From: JBICIG01 sp043101605
Lineage (GTDB): Bacteria; Planctomycetota; Phycisphaerae; Phycisphaerales; UBA1924
Length of the DNA: 64,000 bases
Assembly (NCBI GenBank): GCA_043101605.1
Contig: JBICIG010000034.1
Location: 1 to 64,000, forward strand
Reading direction: 5' to 3'
This document shows, piece by piece, positions 9,066 through 17,068 of this stretch (position 1 is the first letter of the stretch; each line of letters opens with the position of its first letter). The translations under genes were made by a program, and so were the position numbers. The notes beneath the pieces are model-generated. The model searched no databases and had not been told where the DNA came from. It saw only the letters and a list, made by a program, of their open reading frames with translations.

Positions 9066-9536
9066 ATGCCTCGAGTCACCGTCTCCGAGCCCATCGACGC
9101 CCCGGCCGACCTCGTCTTCGCGATCGCAACCGACCTCGACAACGCCCCGGCTGTCATCCCGGACATCACCGAGATCTCCGTGCTGACCGACGGCCCGTTC
9201 GGCGAGGGGACTACCTGGAAGGAGACCCGCGTGATGTTCGGCAAGGAATGCACCGAAACGATGAAAGTCATCGCCTTCGAGCCCGGACACTCTTACACCA
9301 CCCTCGCCGGCAGCCAGGGCTGCGAGTACCGCACCACCGTCCGCGTCGAGCCGGACCCCGCCTCCCCCCACCGCTGCACCCTCACCTACGACATGCTCGC
9401 CCGCGCCAAGTCCTTCAAGGCCCGCCTGATGATGCCGATGTTCGTGCTGATGAAGGGCATGATCCGCAAGGCGTTCGCCAAGGATCTTGCCTGCGTCCGC
9501 GCCGCCGCCGAGGCCCCCGAGCCCGTCCCCGCCTGA
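9066..9536 (+). CDS. SRPBCC (START-like) ligand-binding protein
   Basis: A 156-residue single-domain protein with the polyketide-cyclase/START-like pattern. It shows an N-terminal strand VTVSEPIDAPADLVFAIATDLDN, shortened here to VTVSEPIDAPADLVF, the helix AIATDLDNAPAVIPDITEIS, then GTTWKETRVMFGKE and CTLTYDMLARAKSFKARLMM, ending in a long helix. Members bind hydrophobic small molecules; the ligand cannot be told. The gene follows a 105-nt divergent gap and precedes the LRAT gene on the same strand by 66 nt. Confidence 0.85.
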   Translation: MPRVTVSEPIDAPADLVFAIATDLDNAPAVIPDITEISVLTDGPFGEGTTWKETRVMFGKECTETMKVIAFEPGHSYTTLAGSQGCEYRTTVRVEPDPASPHRCTLTYDMLARAKSFKARLMMPMFVLMKGMIRKAFAKDLACVRAAAEAPEPVPA

Positions 9537-9602
9537 CCACGCGCCCAACCGGTCACCCCTCCGAGCGAACCCCGCCCCGCTGGATTCCGAAGAAGATCAC
9601 GG

Positions 9603-10067
9603 ATGACCACCACCGACCCGCATCCCGCGCTCCGCAAGGGCGACCACCTCCGCGTCTGGCTCGGGCTCTACTGGCACCACGGCATCTTCCTGGGCGAAGG
9701 CCTCGTCGCCGAGTACGCCAACTGGTTCCACGGCGGGCGCATCCGCGAGATCCCCCTCCCCGAGTTCCACCGAGGACGACCCTTCGAGATCGTCCAACAC
9801 CCCGGCGACATCGACCCCGACGAAATCGTGGCCCGCGCCCGCGACCGCGTCGGCGAGCCGGGCTACGACCTCCTCTTCAACAACTGCGAACACTTCGCCA
9901 CCTGGTGCGCCACCGGACACCACAAGAGCCGGCAGGTCGATCGCGTCGCCAAGGCCGCCGCCGTCGGCGTCGCCGTCGGCACCACCGCGATCCTCCTCGC
10001 CCGATCCGGGCTCAAGGGCCGCGTCGCCGAGCAACTCCGCAAGAAGATCCGCCGCGAGGGCACCTGA
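9603..10067 (+). CDS. LRAT-fold (NlpC/P60-like) protein with C-terminal hydrophobic helix
   Basis: The 154-residue protein matches the lecithin:retinol acyltransferase family: GDHLRVWLGLYWHHGIFLG with the catalytic His at 25/26, and LLFNNCEHFATWC with nucleophile Cys95 in the NCEHF motif. These enzymes are thiol acyltransferases or phospholipases of the NlpC/P60 superfamily. A hydrophobic stretch at ~119-134 (AVGVAVGTTAILLAR) could anchor it to membrane, as in eukaryotic LRAT/HRASLS proteins. The substrate is unknown; lipid acyl transfer is the family expectation. A modest ribosome site (GAAGAAGA) precedes ATG 9603. Confidence 0.88.
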   Translation: MTTTDPHPALRKGDHLRVWLGLYWHHGIFLGEGLVAEYANWFHGGRIREIPLPEFHRGRPFEIVQHPGDIDPDEIVARARDRVGEPGYDLLFNNCEHFATWCATGHHKSRQVDRVAKAAAVGVAVGTTAILLARSGLKGRVAEQLRKKIRREGT

Positions 10068-10070
10068 CCC

Positions 10071-10466
10071 TCACCCCGCGACCGTCCGGATCGACACGCC
10101 CTCCTCGAGCATCCGGTGCACGGGGCACCGCCCCGCGATCGTCACGATCCGCGTGCGCTGCTCGTCGGTCAGCGCGTCCCCCGCAACCTCCACGACCAGG
10201 TCGAACGAGCGCTTGCCCCCCTCGCCGGGCTTCTCGATCACCCGCGCGCGCACGCTCGTCATCGGAAACCCCTTGCGATCGGCGTACATCCGCGCGGTGA
10301 TCGTCGTGCACGACGCCAGCGCCCCGAGCATCGTCTCCACCGGGCTCGGTCCCGTGTCCTGCCCGCCCGCCTCGCCCGGCTCGTCGGCGACCACCTCGTG
10401 CCCGCGCGCACGCCAACGCGTCGCAAACCCCTCGCCCGTCTCGGCCACGATCTCCTGCGCACCCAT
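10071..10466 (-). CDS. OsmC/Ohr-family protein
   Basis: A 131-residue OsmC-family protein, usually a thiol-dependent peroxidase for organic hydroperoxides. The core motif is GPSPVETMLGALASCTTITARMYA, trimmed here to GPSPVETMLGALASC, with the conserved Cys on the long helix. A second Cys lies in GRCPVHRML near the C-terminus, matching the two-cysteine active site. ATG 10466 is chosen because GGAGG stands six bases before it; a GTG one codon earlier is possible. It starts on the last base of the upstream hydrolase stop codon, so both are translated from one message. The YhfA-like subgroup, of uncertain function, is an alternative. Confidence 0.88.
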   Translation of the reverse strand: MGAQEIVAETGEGFATRWRARGHEVVADEPGEAGGQDTGPSPVETMLGALASCTTITARMYADRKGFPMTSVRARVIEKPGEGGKRSFDLVVEVAGDALTDEQRTRIVTIAGRCPVHRMLEEGVSIRTVAG

Positions 10467-11350
10467 CACACGCCTCCCGGGCTCTTCGCCCTCGCTCGCT
10501 CGGCTTCGCGCCGTTCCCGCTCGACCAACCCCGCGACCGCGTCGCGGATCACCCCCGCCCGCGTCCAGGGCAGCAGGTGCCCCGCCCCCTCGATCCGGAT
10601 CACCTCGATGTGCGCGAGATGGCTGAACCTCCGACGCATGTAGTCCGCGTTCTCAACCTCCACCAGCGAGTCCTCCTCGCCGTGGATCACCACCGTCGGC
10701 GCGCGCACCCGCGACAGCACCTTCGCCAACTCCCGCGTCTGCTCCGGCGACGCCATCAGTTCCACATTCGAATGCTGCAACGGCCGCGCGAGCAGCGGGA
10801 ACACGAACGGCAGCGCCGCCGCGTAGTTGAACCACCGGGGCTTCTCGAGATCCGGATCCAGCGAGCCCGCGACGATCACCAGCCCGCCCACGCGCTCGGG
10901 AAAGTCCGCCGCCAGCCGCGCCGCGATCGGCCCGCCCAGCGAATGACCCACGACGATCGTGCGCGCGCCGTCTTGTTCCTCGAGCAGCCCCGCGATTGCC
11001 GCCGCCTGCCGCTCGAAACTGACGACCGAACGCGCATCCGACTCGCCGAACCCCAGCCGATCCACCGCGACCGACTCGGTCCCCGCGACCGGGTCGGCAA
11101 CAAACCCCGCCAGGTCCGCCGCGCTCCCGGGCGTGCCATGGATGTAGATCACCCGCACGCCGTCGGGATCGCCGCCGATCAGGTACGACAGTTCCCGACC
11201 GTCGGGCGTCTGCATGCTCCGCCGCGTCAGCCCCGAGACATCCCGATGCCCGATCGGGAAGCCGAAGGCGCACCCGCCGACGAGCATCGCGCACGCCACG
11301 GCGAGCACCGCCGCACGCCCCGCCGCCAAACGAGCGCCGATCCGAGACAC
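10466..11350 (-). CDS. Alpha/beta hydrolase lipoprotein
   Basis: A 294-residue serine hydrolase. A signal peptide ends in a lipobox with Cys27 (MLVGGC), so it is probably lipidated and faces out of the cytoplasm. The catalytic triad is visible: Ser137 in VGHSLGG, Asp227 in HGEEDSLV and His258 in GAGHLLPW. The oxyanion strand is IYIHGTPGSA. The substrate is unknown. The start is a GTG separated by one base from the FkbM gene stop, and the stop overlaps the OsmC start. Five genes from 12385 down to 10071 therefore form a tight minus-strand unit if the FkbM and YHS-like genes are included. Confidence 0.88.
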   Translation of the reverse strand: MSRIGARLAAGRAAVLAVACAMLVGGCAFGFPIGHRDVSGLTRRSMQTPDGRELSYLIGGDPDGVRVIYIHGTPGSAADLAGFVADPVAGTESVAVDRLGFGESDARSVVSFERQAAAIAGLLEEQDGARTIVVGHSLGGPIAARLAADFPERVGGLVIVAGSLDPDLEKPRWFNYAAALPFVFPLLARPLQHSNVELMASPEQTRELAKVLSRVRAPTVVIHGEEDSLVEVENADYMRRRFSHLAHIEVIRIEGAGHLLPWTRAGVIRDAVAGLVERERREAERARAKSPGGV

Positions 11351-11351
11351 C

Positions 11352-12080
11352 TCACGCGTCCCGGTGCTTGGCGTGGAAGTCGAAGTAGCCCGCCATCAGC
11401 CCGGGCCGTTCGCGCTGCAGCCGCCGGATCGACGCGTACACCTCCGCGACCTCCAGGAAACTCATCCACGCGCCCGGCACTTCCTCCCCGAACGCCCCGC
11501 TCGAGTGCTTCGGGAAGGTGTGCTCGACATACCTTCCCTCCAGCGCCGGCTCGGGCAGCTTCACCTGCCAGTTCGTGATCTGGTTCACCAGCTTGAACCG
11601 GTCGTACCCCAGCACCGCCAGGTGCGCCAGGTACTCCGCCTCGTGCGCCTCCACGCTGAACAACGGCGGGCAGAGCCCCGTCCGGTGCAGCGCGTTGATC
11701 ACGAAGATGTCACCCCGCTCGATGTCGCACTTGATGTACCGCACCGGCGCGTGCGCGCGCAGCACCTCATCGAACCGGATCGCCGGCACGCGGATCACTT
11801 CCGTCCGCGTTCCCTGCCGACCTCCCACCGCCGGGTCGAGCGAGCTCCAGTCGTCCTTGTCGAGGTTGACCGTGAACTCGATCTCGCCCGGCTCGTCGCT
11901 CACCGCGCCCTCGAGGATCTCCAGCCGGCCCTCGGCGATCGCACCGGCGAACCGCTCGCGGCATTTCGCCGCCAGCCTCGGGTTCGCCTCGATCGCCACG
12001 ACCCGGAACCCCTTCTTGAGATAGAAGTCCGTGTCCTCGCCGTGGTGCAGCCCGACATCGATGATCCAGGGGTCGCTCAC
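11352..12080 (-). CDS. FkbM-family methyltransferase
   Basis: This 242-residue protein has a class I SAM-dependent methyltransferase core: WIIDVGLHHGEDTDFYLKKG for the SAM loop, VVAIEANPRLAAKC, then EGAVSDEPGEIEF. The FkbM hallmarks RYIKCDIERGD and SVEAHEAEYLAHLAVLGYDRFK follow. FkbM members O-methylate sugars or polyketides; the acceptor here is unknown. The GTG start overlaps the upstream lipoprotein stop by 4 nt (GTGA). Confidence 0.86.
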   Translation of the reverse strand: MSDPWIIDVGLHHGEDTDFYLKKGFRVVAIEANPRLAAKCRERFAGAIAEGRLEILEGAVSDEPGEIEFTVNLDKDDWSSLDPAVGGRQGTRTEVIRVPAIRFDEVLRAHAPVRYIKCDIERGDIFVINALHRTGLCPPLFSVEAHEAEYLAHLAVLGYDRFKLVNQITNWQVKLPEPALEGRYVEHTFPKHSSGAFGEEVPGAWMSFLEVAEVYASIRRLQRERPGLMAGYFDFHAKHRDA

Positions 12081-12385
12081 TTGCCCTGCTTCTCCGCGAG
12101 AGCGATCGCCAGGATCGCGTCCCGCCCCGCCTCGTCCTCATCGCCCCACGCCTCGACGCATCCGTCGCAGCAGAACACGATCGTGTGCCCCTTGTACGCG
12201 ACCGTCCGCGTGTTGTCGGGAACCTCGTGCCCGCCGATCGGGCAGATCGTGTTGACCGGGGTCGCGGCCGCGACCTGCGTCGCCGAATCCGCCTCCGCCG
12301 AGTCATCCTTCGACGACATCTTGCACCCGCCCAACCCCACGAGCACACCCGCCGAGACCACCGCCAGCATCGCCTTCCGCGTCAT
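12077..12385 (-). CDS. Small lipoprotein with YHS/TRASH-like cysteine motif
   Basis: A 102-residue lipoprotein. The signal peptide (MTRKAMLAVVSAGVLVGLGG) ends in a lipobox Cys near residue 21. After a Ser/Asp/Ala linker comes a metal-binding-like module: TICPIGGHEVPDNTRTVAYK, then GHTIVFCCDGCVEAW, with the C-P-x-G and CC-x-x-C arrangement of YHS/TRASH-type domains. Such modules bind heavy metals, notably copper or mercury. ATG 12385 is chosen because AAGGAG precedes it at good spacing; an upstream ATG at 12406 has none. Metal binding is inferred. Confidence 0.82.
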   Translation of the reverse strand: MTRKAMLAVVSAGVLVGLGGCKMSSKDDSAEADSATQVAAATPVNTICPIGGHEVPDNTRTVAYKGHTIVFCCDGCVEAWGDEDEAGRDAILAIALAEKQGK

Positions 12386-12423
12386 CGTTTGCTCCTTCTT
12401 TCTCATCGCTCCACCCCGCCCGC

Positions 12424-13230
12424 TCACTTCACGGGCGGCCGGGCCGCGCCCGCAAGGATACCACCATCGACATTGATCGCCGCCCCGGTCGTGTACCGCG
12501 ATTCGTCCGACGCGAGGTACACCGCCAGCGCCGCGACCTCGGTCGGCTCGCCGAACCGCCCCAGCGGGCAGTCGGCAAGGATCTCGCGTTCCATCGCCGC
12601 CCGCTCGGGCGAGCCCGGTGCCCCCAGCATCGGCTCCCACATCGGCGTGCGGATCGCCGCCGGCTGGATCACATTGCACCGGATCCCCAGCCCCTCCTCG
12701 GCGCAGTAGAGCGCCACGCTCCGCGTGTGGTTCAGCACCGCCGCCTTGCTCGCGGCGTACGCCGACGCTCGCGGGATGCCCACGATCCCCGACCGCGACC
12801 CGATGTTCACGATCGACCCGCCGCCGGGCGTGTTGCGGCGCATCGCCCGGATCGCGTGCTTGCACCCGAGGGCCGTGCCCTCCAGGTTGGTCGCCAGCAC
12901 CCGCCGCCACAGCCCGAGGTCCAGGTGCTCGGGATCGTGCCCCTCGAAGCTCTCGTCAAACCCGGTGATGCCCGCGTTGTTGACGACCACATCGAGCCGC
13001 CCCCGCTCGGCGAGCATCCGATCCACGCACGCGATCCAGTCTTTCTCCTCGCGCACATCCAGCCGATCGAACGCCGCGCCGATGTCACGCGCCGCCGCCG
13101 CGCCGCCTTCCGCGTTGACATCCCCGACGACGACCGACGCCCCCTCGCGCACGAACGCATCGGCGATCGCGTGTCCGATGCCGCGCGCCCCGCCGGTCAC
13201 CAGGCACACCTTCCCCTGCAACCGACCCAT
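12424..13230 (-). CDS. Short-chain dehydrogenase/reductase
   Basis: A classical SDR of 268 residues. It has the NAD(P)-binding motif TGGARGIG at 12-19 and NNAG at 84-87. Catalytic residues are Ser145, Tyr158 and Lys162 (YAASK). Asp37 in VVGDVNA at the end of beta2 suggests NAD rather than NADP. The C-terminus GAAINVDGGILAG is standard. Substrate unknown; the glucose/cyclic-alcohol dehydrogenase branch fits. It lies 18 nt downstream of thiC on the same strand, so it might be read through from the thiamine-regulated message. Confidence 0.9.
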   Translation of the reverse strand: MGRLQGKVCLVTGGARGIGHAIADAFVREGASVVVGDVNAEGGAAAARDIGAAFDRLDVREEKDWIACVDRMLAERGRLDVVVNNAGITGFDESFEGHDPEHLDLGLWRRVLATNLEGTALGCKHAIRAMRRNTPGGGSIVNIGSRSGIVGIPRASAYAASKAAVLNHTRSVALYCAEEGLGIRCNVIQPAAIRTPMWEPMLGAPGSPERAAMEREILADCPLGRFGEPTEVAALAVYLASDESRYTTGAAINVDGGILAGAARPPVK

Positions 13231-13248
13231 GCGGCTCTCCCGGACGGA

Positions 13249-15258
13249 TCAGATCACCCGATCCTCTTTCCCGATCCCCAGCGCCGGCCGCACATCGACC
13301 TGCACCAGTTCCTCCTGCATCTTCTTCGCCTCGTCGGCATCCACATAATCGGAGTGGCACGCGGCCTTGCCGTCCTCGCCCGCCTTCACCTTCCCCTTGA
13401 CCTTGCTCGCGAGCTTGTGGATCTCCTCGGGCTTGAGGTACCCGCGCTGCTCGAGGATCCGCTGCTGCTCCTCGGTCAGCGCCGCCGATTTCGCCGGCGC
13501 GCCGCGCACCGTCCCGTCCTTGCCGCCCATCCGCTCAAATCCCTCGGCCTTGCCCGACGCGAACTCCTGGATCTCCTTGGAAATCCGCACGCTGCACCAG
13601 TCGTGCCCGCACATCGCGCAGAAGTCGGTATCGACATCGAGGTCCTCGTCGTGGTACGCCCGGGCCGTGTCGGTGTCGAACGCGAGATCGAAGTGCTTCT
13701 CCCAGTTGAGCGCCGCGCGGGCCCGCGTCAGGTCGTCGTCCCAGTCGCGCGTGTTCGGGATGCCCAGCGCGACATCCGCCGCGTGGGCCGCGATCTTGTA
13801 CGCGATGCAGCCCTCCTTGACATCGCCCTTCTTGGGCAGGCCCAGGTGCTCCTTGGGCGTGACATAGCACAGCATGCTCGCGCCGTGATACGCCGCGTTC
13901 GTCGCGCCGATGCAACTGGTGATGTGGTCGTACCCCGGGAACACATCCGTGACCAATGGCCCGAGCACATAGAACGGCGCCCCGTGGCACAGCCGCCGCT
14001 GCAGCTTCATGTTGTACTCAATCTGATCCAGCGGCACATGCCCGGGACCCTCGACCATCACCTGCACGCCGTGCCGCCACGCGCGCTCGGTCAGCTCGCC
14101 GATCGTCTCCAATTCCGCGAGCTGCGCATCATCGGTCGCGTCCGCCAGCCCGCCCGGCCGCAGCCCGTCGCCGATCGAGAAGGTCACATCGTGTGCGCGC
14201 ATCACCTCGCAGATGTCGTCCCACAGGTCGTACATCGGGTTCTCCTTCCCGTGCACGAGCATCCACTTGGCGAGCAGGCTCCCGCCGCGGCTGACGATCC
14301 CGATGAGCCGGTTCTTGACATACTTCAGGTGCGCGCGCCGCACGCCCGCGTGGATCGTGAAGTAGTCCACGCCCTGCCGCGCCTGGTGTTCGAGCGTTTC
14401 GAGGATCGCCTCGGCATCGAGGTCCTCCAGCCGCCGCCCGATGATCATCGAGTAGATCGGCACCGTCCCGATCGGCACGGTCGAGTTGCGCAGGATCGCC
14501 TCGCGGCACTCGTCGAGGTCGCCGCCGGTCGACAGATCCATGACCGTGTCGGCACCCCAGCGCTCGGCCCACTTGAGCTTCTCGACCTCCTCGTCGGTCC
14601 CCGAGCTCACCGGGCTCGCGCCCATGTTCGCGTTGACCTTCGTCTTGCTCGCCCTCCCGATCGCCATCGGGTCGAGGTTGTATTGCAGGTGCGTCGTGTT
14701 CGCGGGGATGACCATGCGGCCCGCCGCGACCTCGTCGCGCACCTGCTCAGCCGTCAGGTGCCCCTCACGCTCGGCGACCCGCTTCATCTGCTCGGTGATG
14801 CGACCGAGCCGCGCATGCTCGAGCTGTGTGACCGGCTCAAAGCCGGGCGGCGTCGTCACCCGACGCGTCACGCCCCGCGCATCGGTGAACACATGCGCCT
14901 CGTGCGCACACGGCGATGAGGCCAACGCTCCCGTCCCCTCCTCGACCACCTCCGCCGTCCAGTCCTCGGGCAGGAAGTCCCACGCGGTGTACGGGCTCGG
15001 CTCGGGCATCCCCGGCGTGTCGGGCGAACTGAAGCTCAGTGCCCCGCCGACATCCGCCCGGTTCGCAAAGCTCCCGGGCGTCGTCGCCGCCGAGTTGCCC
15101 GGGTTGTGCGCGCCCCGCATCGGCGCGGCGAACCGCTCGATCGGGCGTTCGGCCCCCGCGCTGGCCGCCAGTTCGTACACCCGCGCCCCGTCGCCGCTGG
15201 TGCGGACACTCGTAGGCGTGCTGGCCTTGGTGATGTTCTTCCCGTTCGTGGTGCCCAT
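13249..15258 (-). CDS. thiC: Phosphomethylpyrimidine synthase ThiC
   Basis: ThiC converts aminoimidazole ribotide to the HMP-P pyrimidine of thiamine, using a [4Fe-4S] cluster and SAM radical chemistry. The 669 residues match the long bacterial form. The C-terminal cluster motif CxxCxxxxC is present as CAMCGHDWC near residue 550. Other landmarks are VMVEGPGHVPLDQIEYNMKL, DYFTIHAGVRRAHL and CIGATNAAYHGASMLCYVTP. The ATG at 15258 follows GGAGGGA, which sits at the 3' end of the TPP riboswitch. Thiamine pyrophosphate is expected to shut off translation initiation. Confidence 0.98.
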   Translation of the reverse strand: MGTTNGKNITKASTPTSVRTSGDGARVYELAASAGAERPIERFAAPMRGAHNPGNSAATTPGSFANRADVGGALSFSSPDTPGMPEPSPYTAWDFLPEDWTAEVVEEGTGALASSPCAHEAHVFTDARGVTRRVTTPPGFEPVTQLEHARLGRITEQMKRVAEREGHLTAEQVRDEVAAGRMVIPANTTHLQYNLDPMAIGRASKTKVNANMGASPVSSGTDEEVEKLKWAERWGADTVMDLSTGGDLDECREAILRNSTVPIGTVPIYSMIIGRRLEDLDAEAILETLEHQARQGVDYFTIHAGVRRAHLKYVKNRLIGIVSRGGSLLAKWMLVHGKENPMYDLWDDICEVMRAHDVTFSIGDGLRPGGLADATDDAQLAELETIGELTERAWRHGVQVMVEGPGHVPLDQIEYNMKLQRRLCHGAPFYVLGPLVTDVFPGYDHITSCIGATNAAYHGASMLCYVTPKEHLGLPKKGDVKEGCIAYKIAAHAADVALGIPNTRDWDDDLTRARAALNWEKHFDLAFDTDTARAYHDEDLDVDTDFCAMCGHDWCSVRISKEIQEFASGKAEGFERMGGKDGTVRGAPAKSAALTEEQQRILEQRGYLKPEEIHKLASKVKGKVKAGEDGKAACHSDYVDADEAKKMQEELVQVDVRPALGIGKEDRVI

Positions 15259-15265
15259 CGCGATC

Positions 15266-15346
15266 CCTCCGCCGGCATGACCCGGATCAGGTTCAACGGG
15301 TGCGTCTCAGCCCGGCCAGTCGAGTCGGCCCGGCGCCCCGCGCGAA
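15266..15346 (-). promoter_or_regulatory. TPP riboswitch (THI element) of thiC
   Basis: On the minus strand the leader holds the universal TPP-aptamer pieces in order. These are GGGGCGCC, then GGCTGAGA, then ACCCGTTGAACCTGATCCGG with GTCATGCCGGCGGAGGG after it. The last piece includes the thiC Shine-Dalgarno GGAGGG, so TPP binding should hide the ribosome site directly. No separate terminator hairpin is evident between aptamer and start codon. This implies translational rather than transcriptional control. Confidence 0.95.
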
Positions 15347-15352
15347 TACCGC

Positions 15353-15380
15353 AGTGTAGGAGAACCCACCGCCCCGTCGA
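15353..15380 (-). promoter_or_regulatory. Candidate promoter of the thiC leader
   Basis: On the minus strand TCGACG (15380-15375) and TACACT (15358-15353) are spaced by 16 nt. They lie just upstream of the first riboswitch base, which is where a start site would be expected. Confidence 0.45.
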
Positions 15381-15394
15381 CCCGGCCCCCCGCC

Positions 15395-15895
15395 TCAATC
15401 CCCGCCCACCGCCGCCGGCGGCTCGCCCGCCAGCGCCGCCGGCTTCTTCGTCCCGAGCTGCACGAACACCAGCCCCGCCGCCAGCAGCATCAGCCCGGCA
15501 AGCCTCATCGGCGAGATCGACTGCTGCTTCACGCCGAGCAGCCCGAACTGGTCGATCGCCGACGCCGCGATGAGCTGCCCGACCAGGATCGACCCGATCA
15601 ACAGCACCGCGCCGAGCTTGGGCAAGAGCAGAATCGCCGCGGTCACGAAGGTCGCCCCCAGCAACCCCCCGCACCACGCCCACCACGGCGCCGACGCCCG
15701 CGCCCCCTCCCGCGGCACCCCGGGACGAACAATCAACAGCCCGATCACCAGGATCACCACGAACCCCACCGCGAAGTTGGTCAGCGCCCCGTAATAGGGA
15801 TGCCCCAGCGAACGCGCCAATTGCGTGTTCAGCGCCGGCTGCACCGCGATGAGCACCCCGACCCCGACGGCGACAAGCGTGAGAAGCAGTTGCAT
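15395..15895 (-). CDS. DMT-family transporter (DUF606/YdcZ-like)
   Basis: A 166-residue membrane protein with five predicted helices, beginning LLLTLVAVGVGVLIAVQPAL and including NFAVGFVVILVIGLLIV and FVTAAILLLPKLGAVLLIGS. The motif NTQLARSLGHPYYGAL matches the small DUF606 branch of the drug/metabolite transporter superfamily. These usually act as dimers; the substrate is not known. It is on the same strand as thiC but upstream of the riboswitch, so it is not part of that regulon as drawn. Confidence 0.85.
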   Translation of the reverse strand: MQLLLTLVAVGVGVLIAVQPALNTQLARSLGHPYYGALTNFAVGFVVILVIGLLIVRPGVPREGARASAPWWAWCGGLLGATFVTAAILLLPKLGAVLLIGSILVGQLIAASAIDQFGLLGVKQQSISPMRLAGLMLLAAGLVFVQLGTKKPAALAGEPPAAVGGD

Positions 15896-15934
15896 CCCGC
15901 CGTTGTACCACGACGCCGCCCAACCGGCACCGCC

Positions 15935-16435
15935 TCAGTCAACCGGATTGTGCTCGATCATCCAACGCACCACGCTCACCTCGGGCAGCGGCTCGACCCC
16001 CAGCCGCTTGAGCATGTGCACGCACTGGGCGCGATGGTGCATCCCGTGCGTCGTGACATGCGTGAAGATCCCGCCCCGTGTGAACGCATAATCACGCCCG
16101 CCGCGCGATCCCCGCGCGACATCATCCATCGGGAGCCGCTCGGCCTCGGCGCGAAGCTCCGCCGCCGCCTCCCCCAGCAACACGCGCAACTCGTCGCAGG
16201 TCTTCTTCCCCTCGGCTTCGAGCCTCGGTCGCGGCTCGTCGCGCCCCGCGAGCAGATCCGTCCACCCACGCATCGCGCCGAGAATGTGCAAGATCGTATC
16301 GTGCAGCGACCCCACCCCCATGCCCAGCGGTCGATGGAAGTCGTCCCCGCTCAGCCCGCGGCAGGCATCGATGACCAACCCCGTCGCGTGCGCGTCGTGC
16401 GTCAGCAGGATGTCGAGCGGTTCGCTCTTGCCCAA
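15935..16435 (-). CDS. DinB-superfamily protein (TTG start)
   Basis: A 166-residue four-helix-bundle protein of the DinB/YfiT superfamily, often metal-dependent enzymes or thiol transferases. Candidate metal His residues lie in LLTHDAHATG near the N-terminus and THGMHHRAQ in the third helix. There is no in-frame ATG or GTG near the domain start. TTG at 16435 follows AGAGGAG at 7-nt spacing, so a TTG start is the best model. It lies 65 nt downstream of a second DinB gene. Function unknown. Confidence 0.75.
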   Translation of the reverse strand: MGKSEPLDILLTHDAHATGLVIDACRGLSGDDFHRPLGMGVGSLHDTILHILGAMRGWTDLLAGRDEPRPRLEAEGKKTCDELRVLLGEAAAELRAEAERLPMDDVARGSRGGRDYAFTRGGIFTHVTTHGMHHRAQCVHMLKRLGVEPLPEVSVVRWMIEHNPVD

Positions 16436-16500
16436 GGTACGGCTCCTCTGCCCATTCCCTTCTCGCCGGCTCTGACCATCCACTTCCGAGCACGCGCCGA

Positions 16501-17046
16501 CTATCCGATCACCGGCGGCATCCCCAGCGCCCGCCGAAGATCCGCCAACTGCCCCGCGTGCGTCCCGTTGTGCACGATCATGCGCACGATCAGGTCTCCC
16601 ATGGTCGTCTCGGCGCGTCCCCACGGCTCGCTCTGCGCCAGCCGCTCGCGCGAGCTCGTGCCGATCCCGTTCGCCAGCCGATCCACCGCCCCCTCGAAGA
16701 TCGCCCGTGAACGCTCCAGCGACGGATACCGCCCCGGCTCGTCCACCGGCCTCGAGCCGAACGCGACCGACTCGCTCCCGAAACGCTCGGCATCCCCCGC
16801 GGCCGCCCCCGCGATGAAGTCCCGCTCGGGAAGCCCCGAGCCGTCCAGCCGCTCGGCCGCCCGATGCAGCGTCAGCGCAAGATGCCCGAGCGTCCACGCC
16901 GCGTGATTCGGCAGGCCCGGCGCCTGCGTTGTCCGGTTGGATTCATCAAACCCCCCGAGGAACCGCAGCAGCAGCGGCGAACTCGTGCGCACCGCGCGCG
17001 CCAGAGTCGCCGGATCGAACGCCGAGAAATCCGCGGGGCTGTCCAT
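16501..17046 (-). CDS. DinB-superfamily protein
   Basis: A 181-residue second DinB-like protein. Candidate metal ligands are in HAAWTLGHLALTLHRAAERL (first helix) and MIVHNGTHAGQLADLRRALG near the C-terminus. The motif LIVRMIVHNGTHAGQL is typical of the DinB_2 branch. It is transcribed with the 15935 gene and is probably an old duplicate, though sequence similarity between the two is low. Divergent from the methyltransferase gene with ~22 nt between starts. Confidence 0.8.
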   Translation of the reverse strand: MDSPADFSAFDPATLARAVRTSSPLLLRFLGGFDESNRTTQAPGLPNHAAWTLGHLALTLHRAAERLDGSGLPERDFIAGAAAGDAERFGSESVAFGSRPVDEPGRYPSLERSRAIFEGAVDRLANGIGTSSRERLAQSEPWGRAETTMGDLIVRMIVHNGTHAGQLADLRRALGMPPVIG

Positions 17047-17068
17047 GCGCTCAGCCTACCCTCGCAGC

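Noticed and set aside
9722..9735. GTTCCACGG inside the LRAT gene as a second parS
   Set aside because: Only one half of the palindrome is present, and it is in coding sequence.
12727..14919. Long plus-strand open frame of 730 codons
   Set aside because: It is antisense to the SDR gene and thiC, both certain genes. The composition is Arg/His/Leu-rich with no domain.
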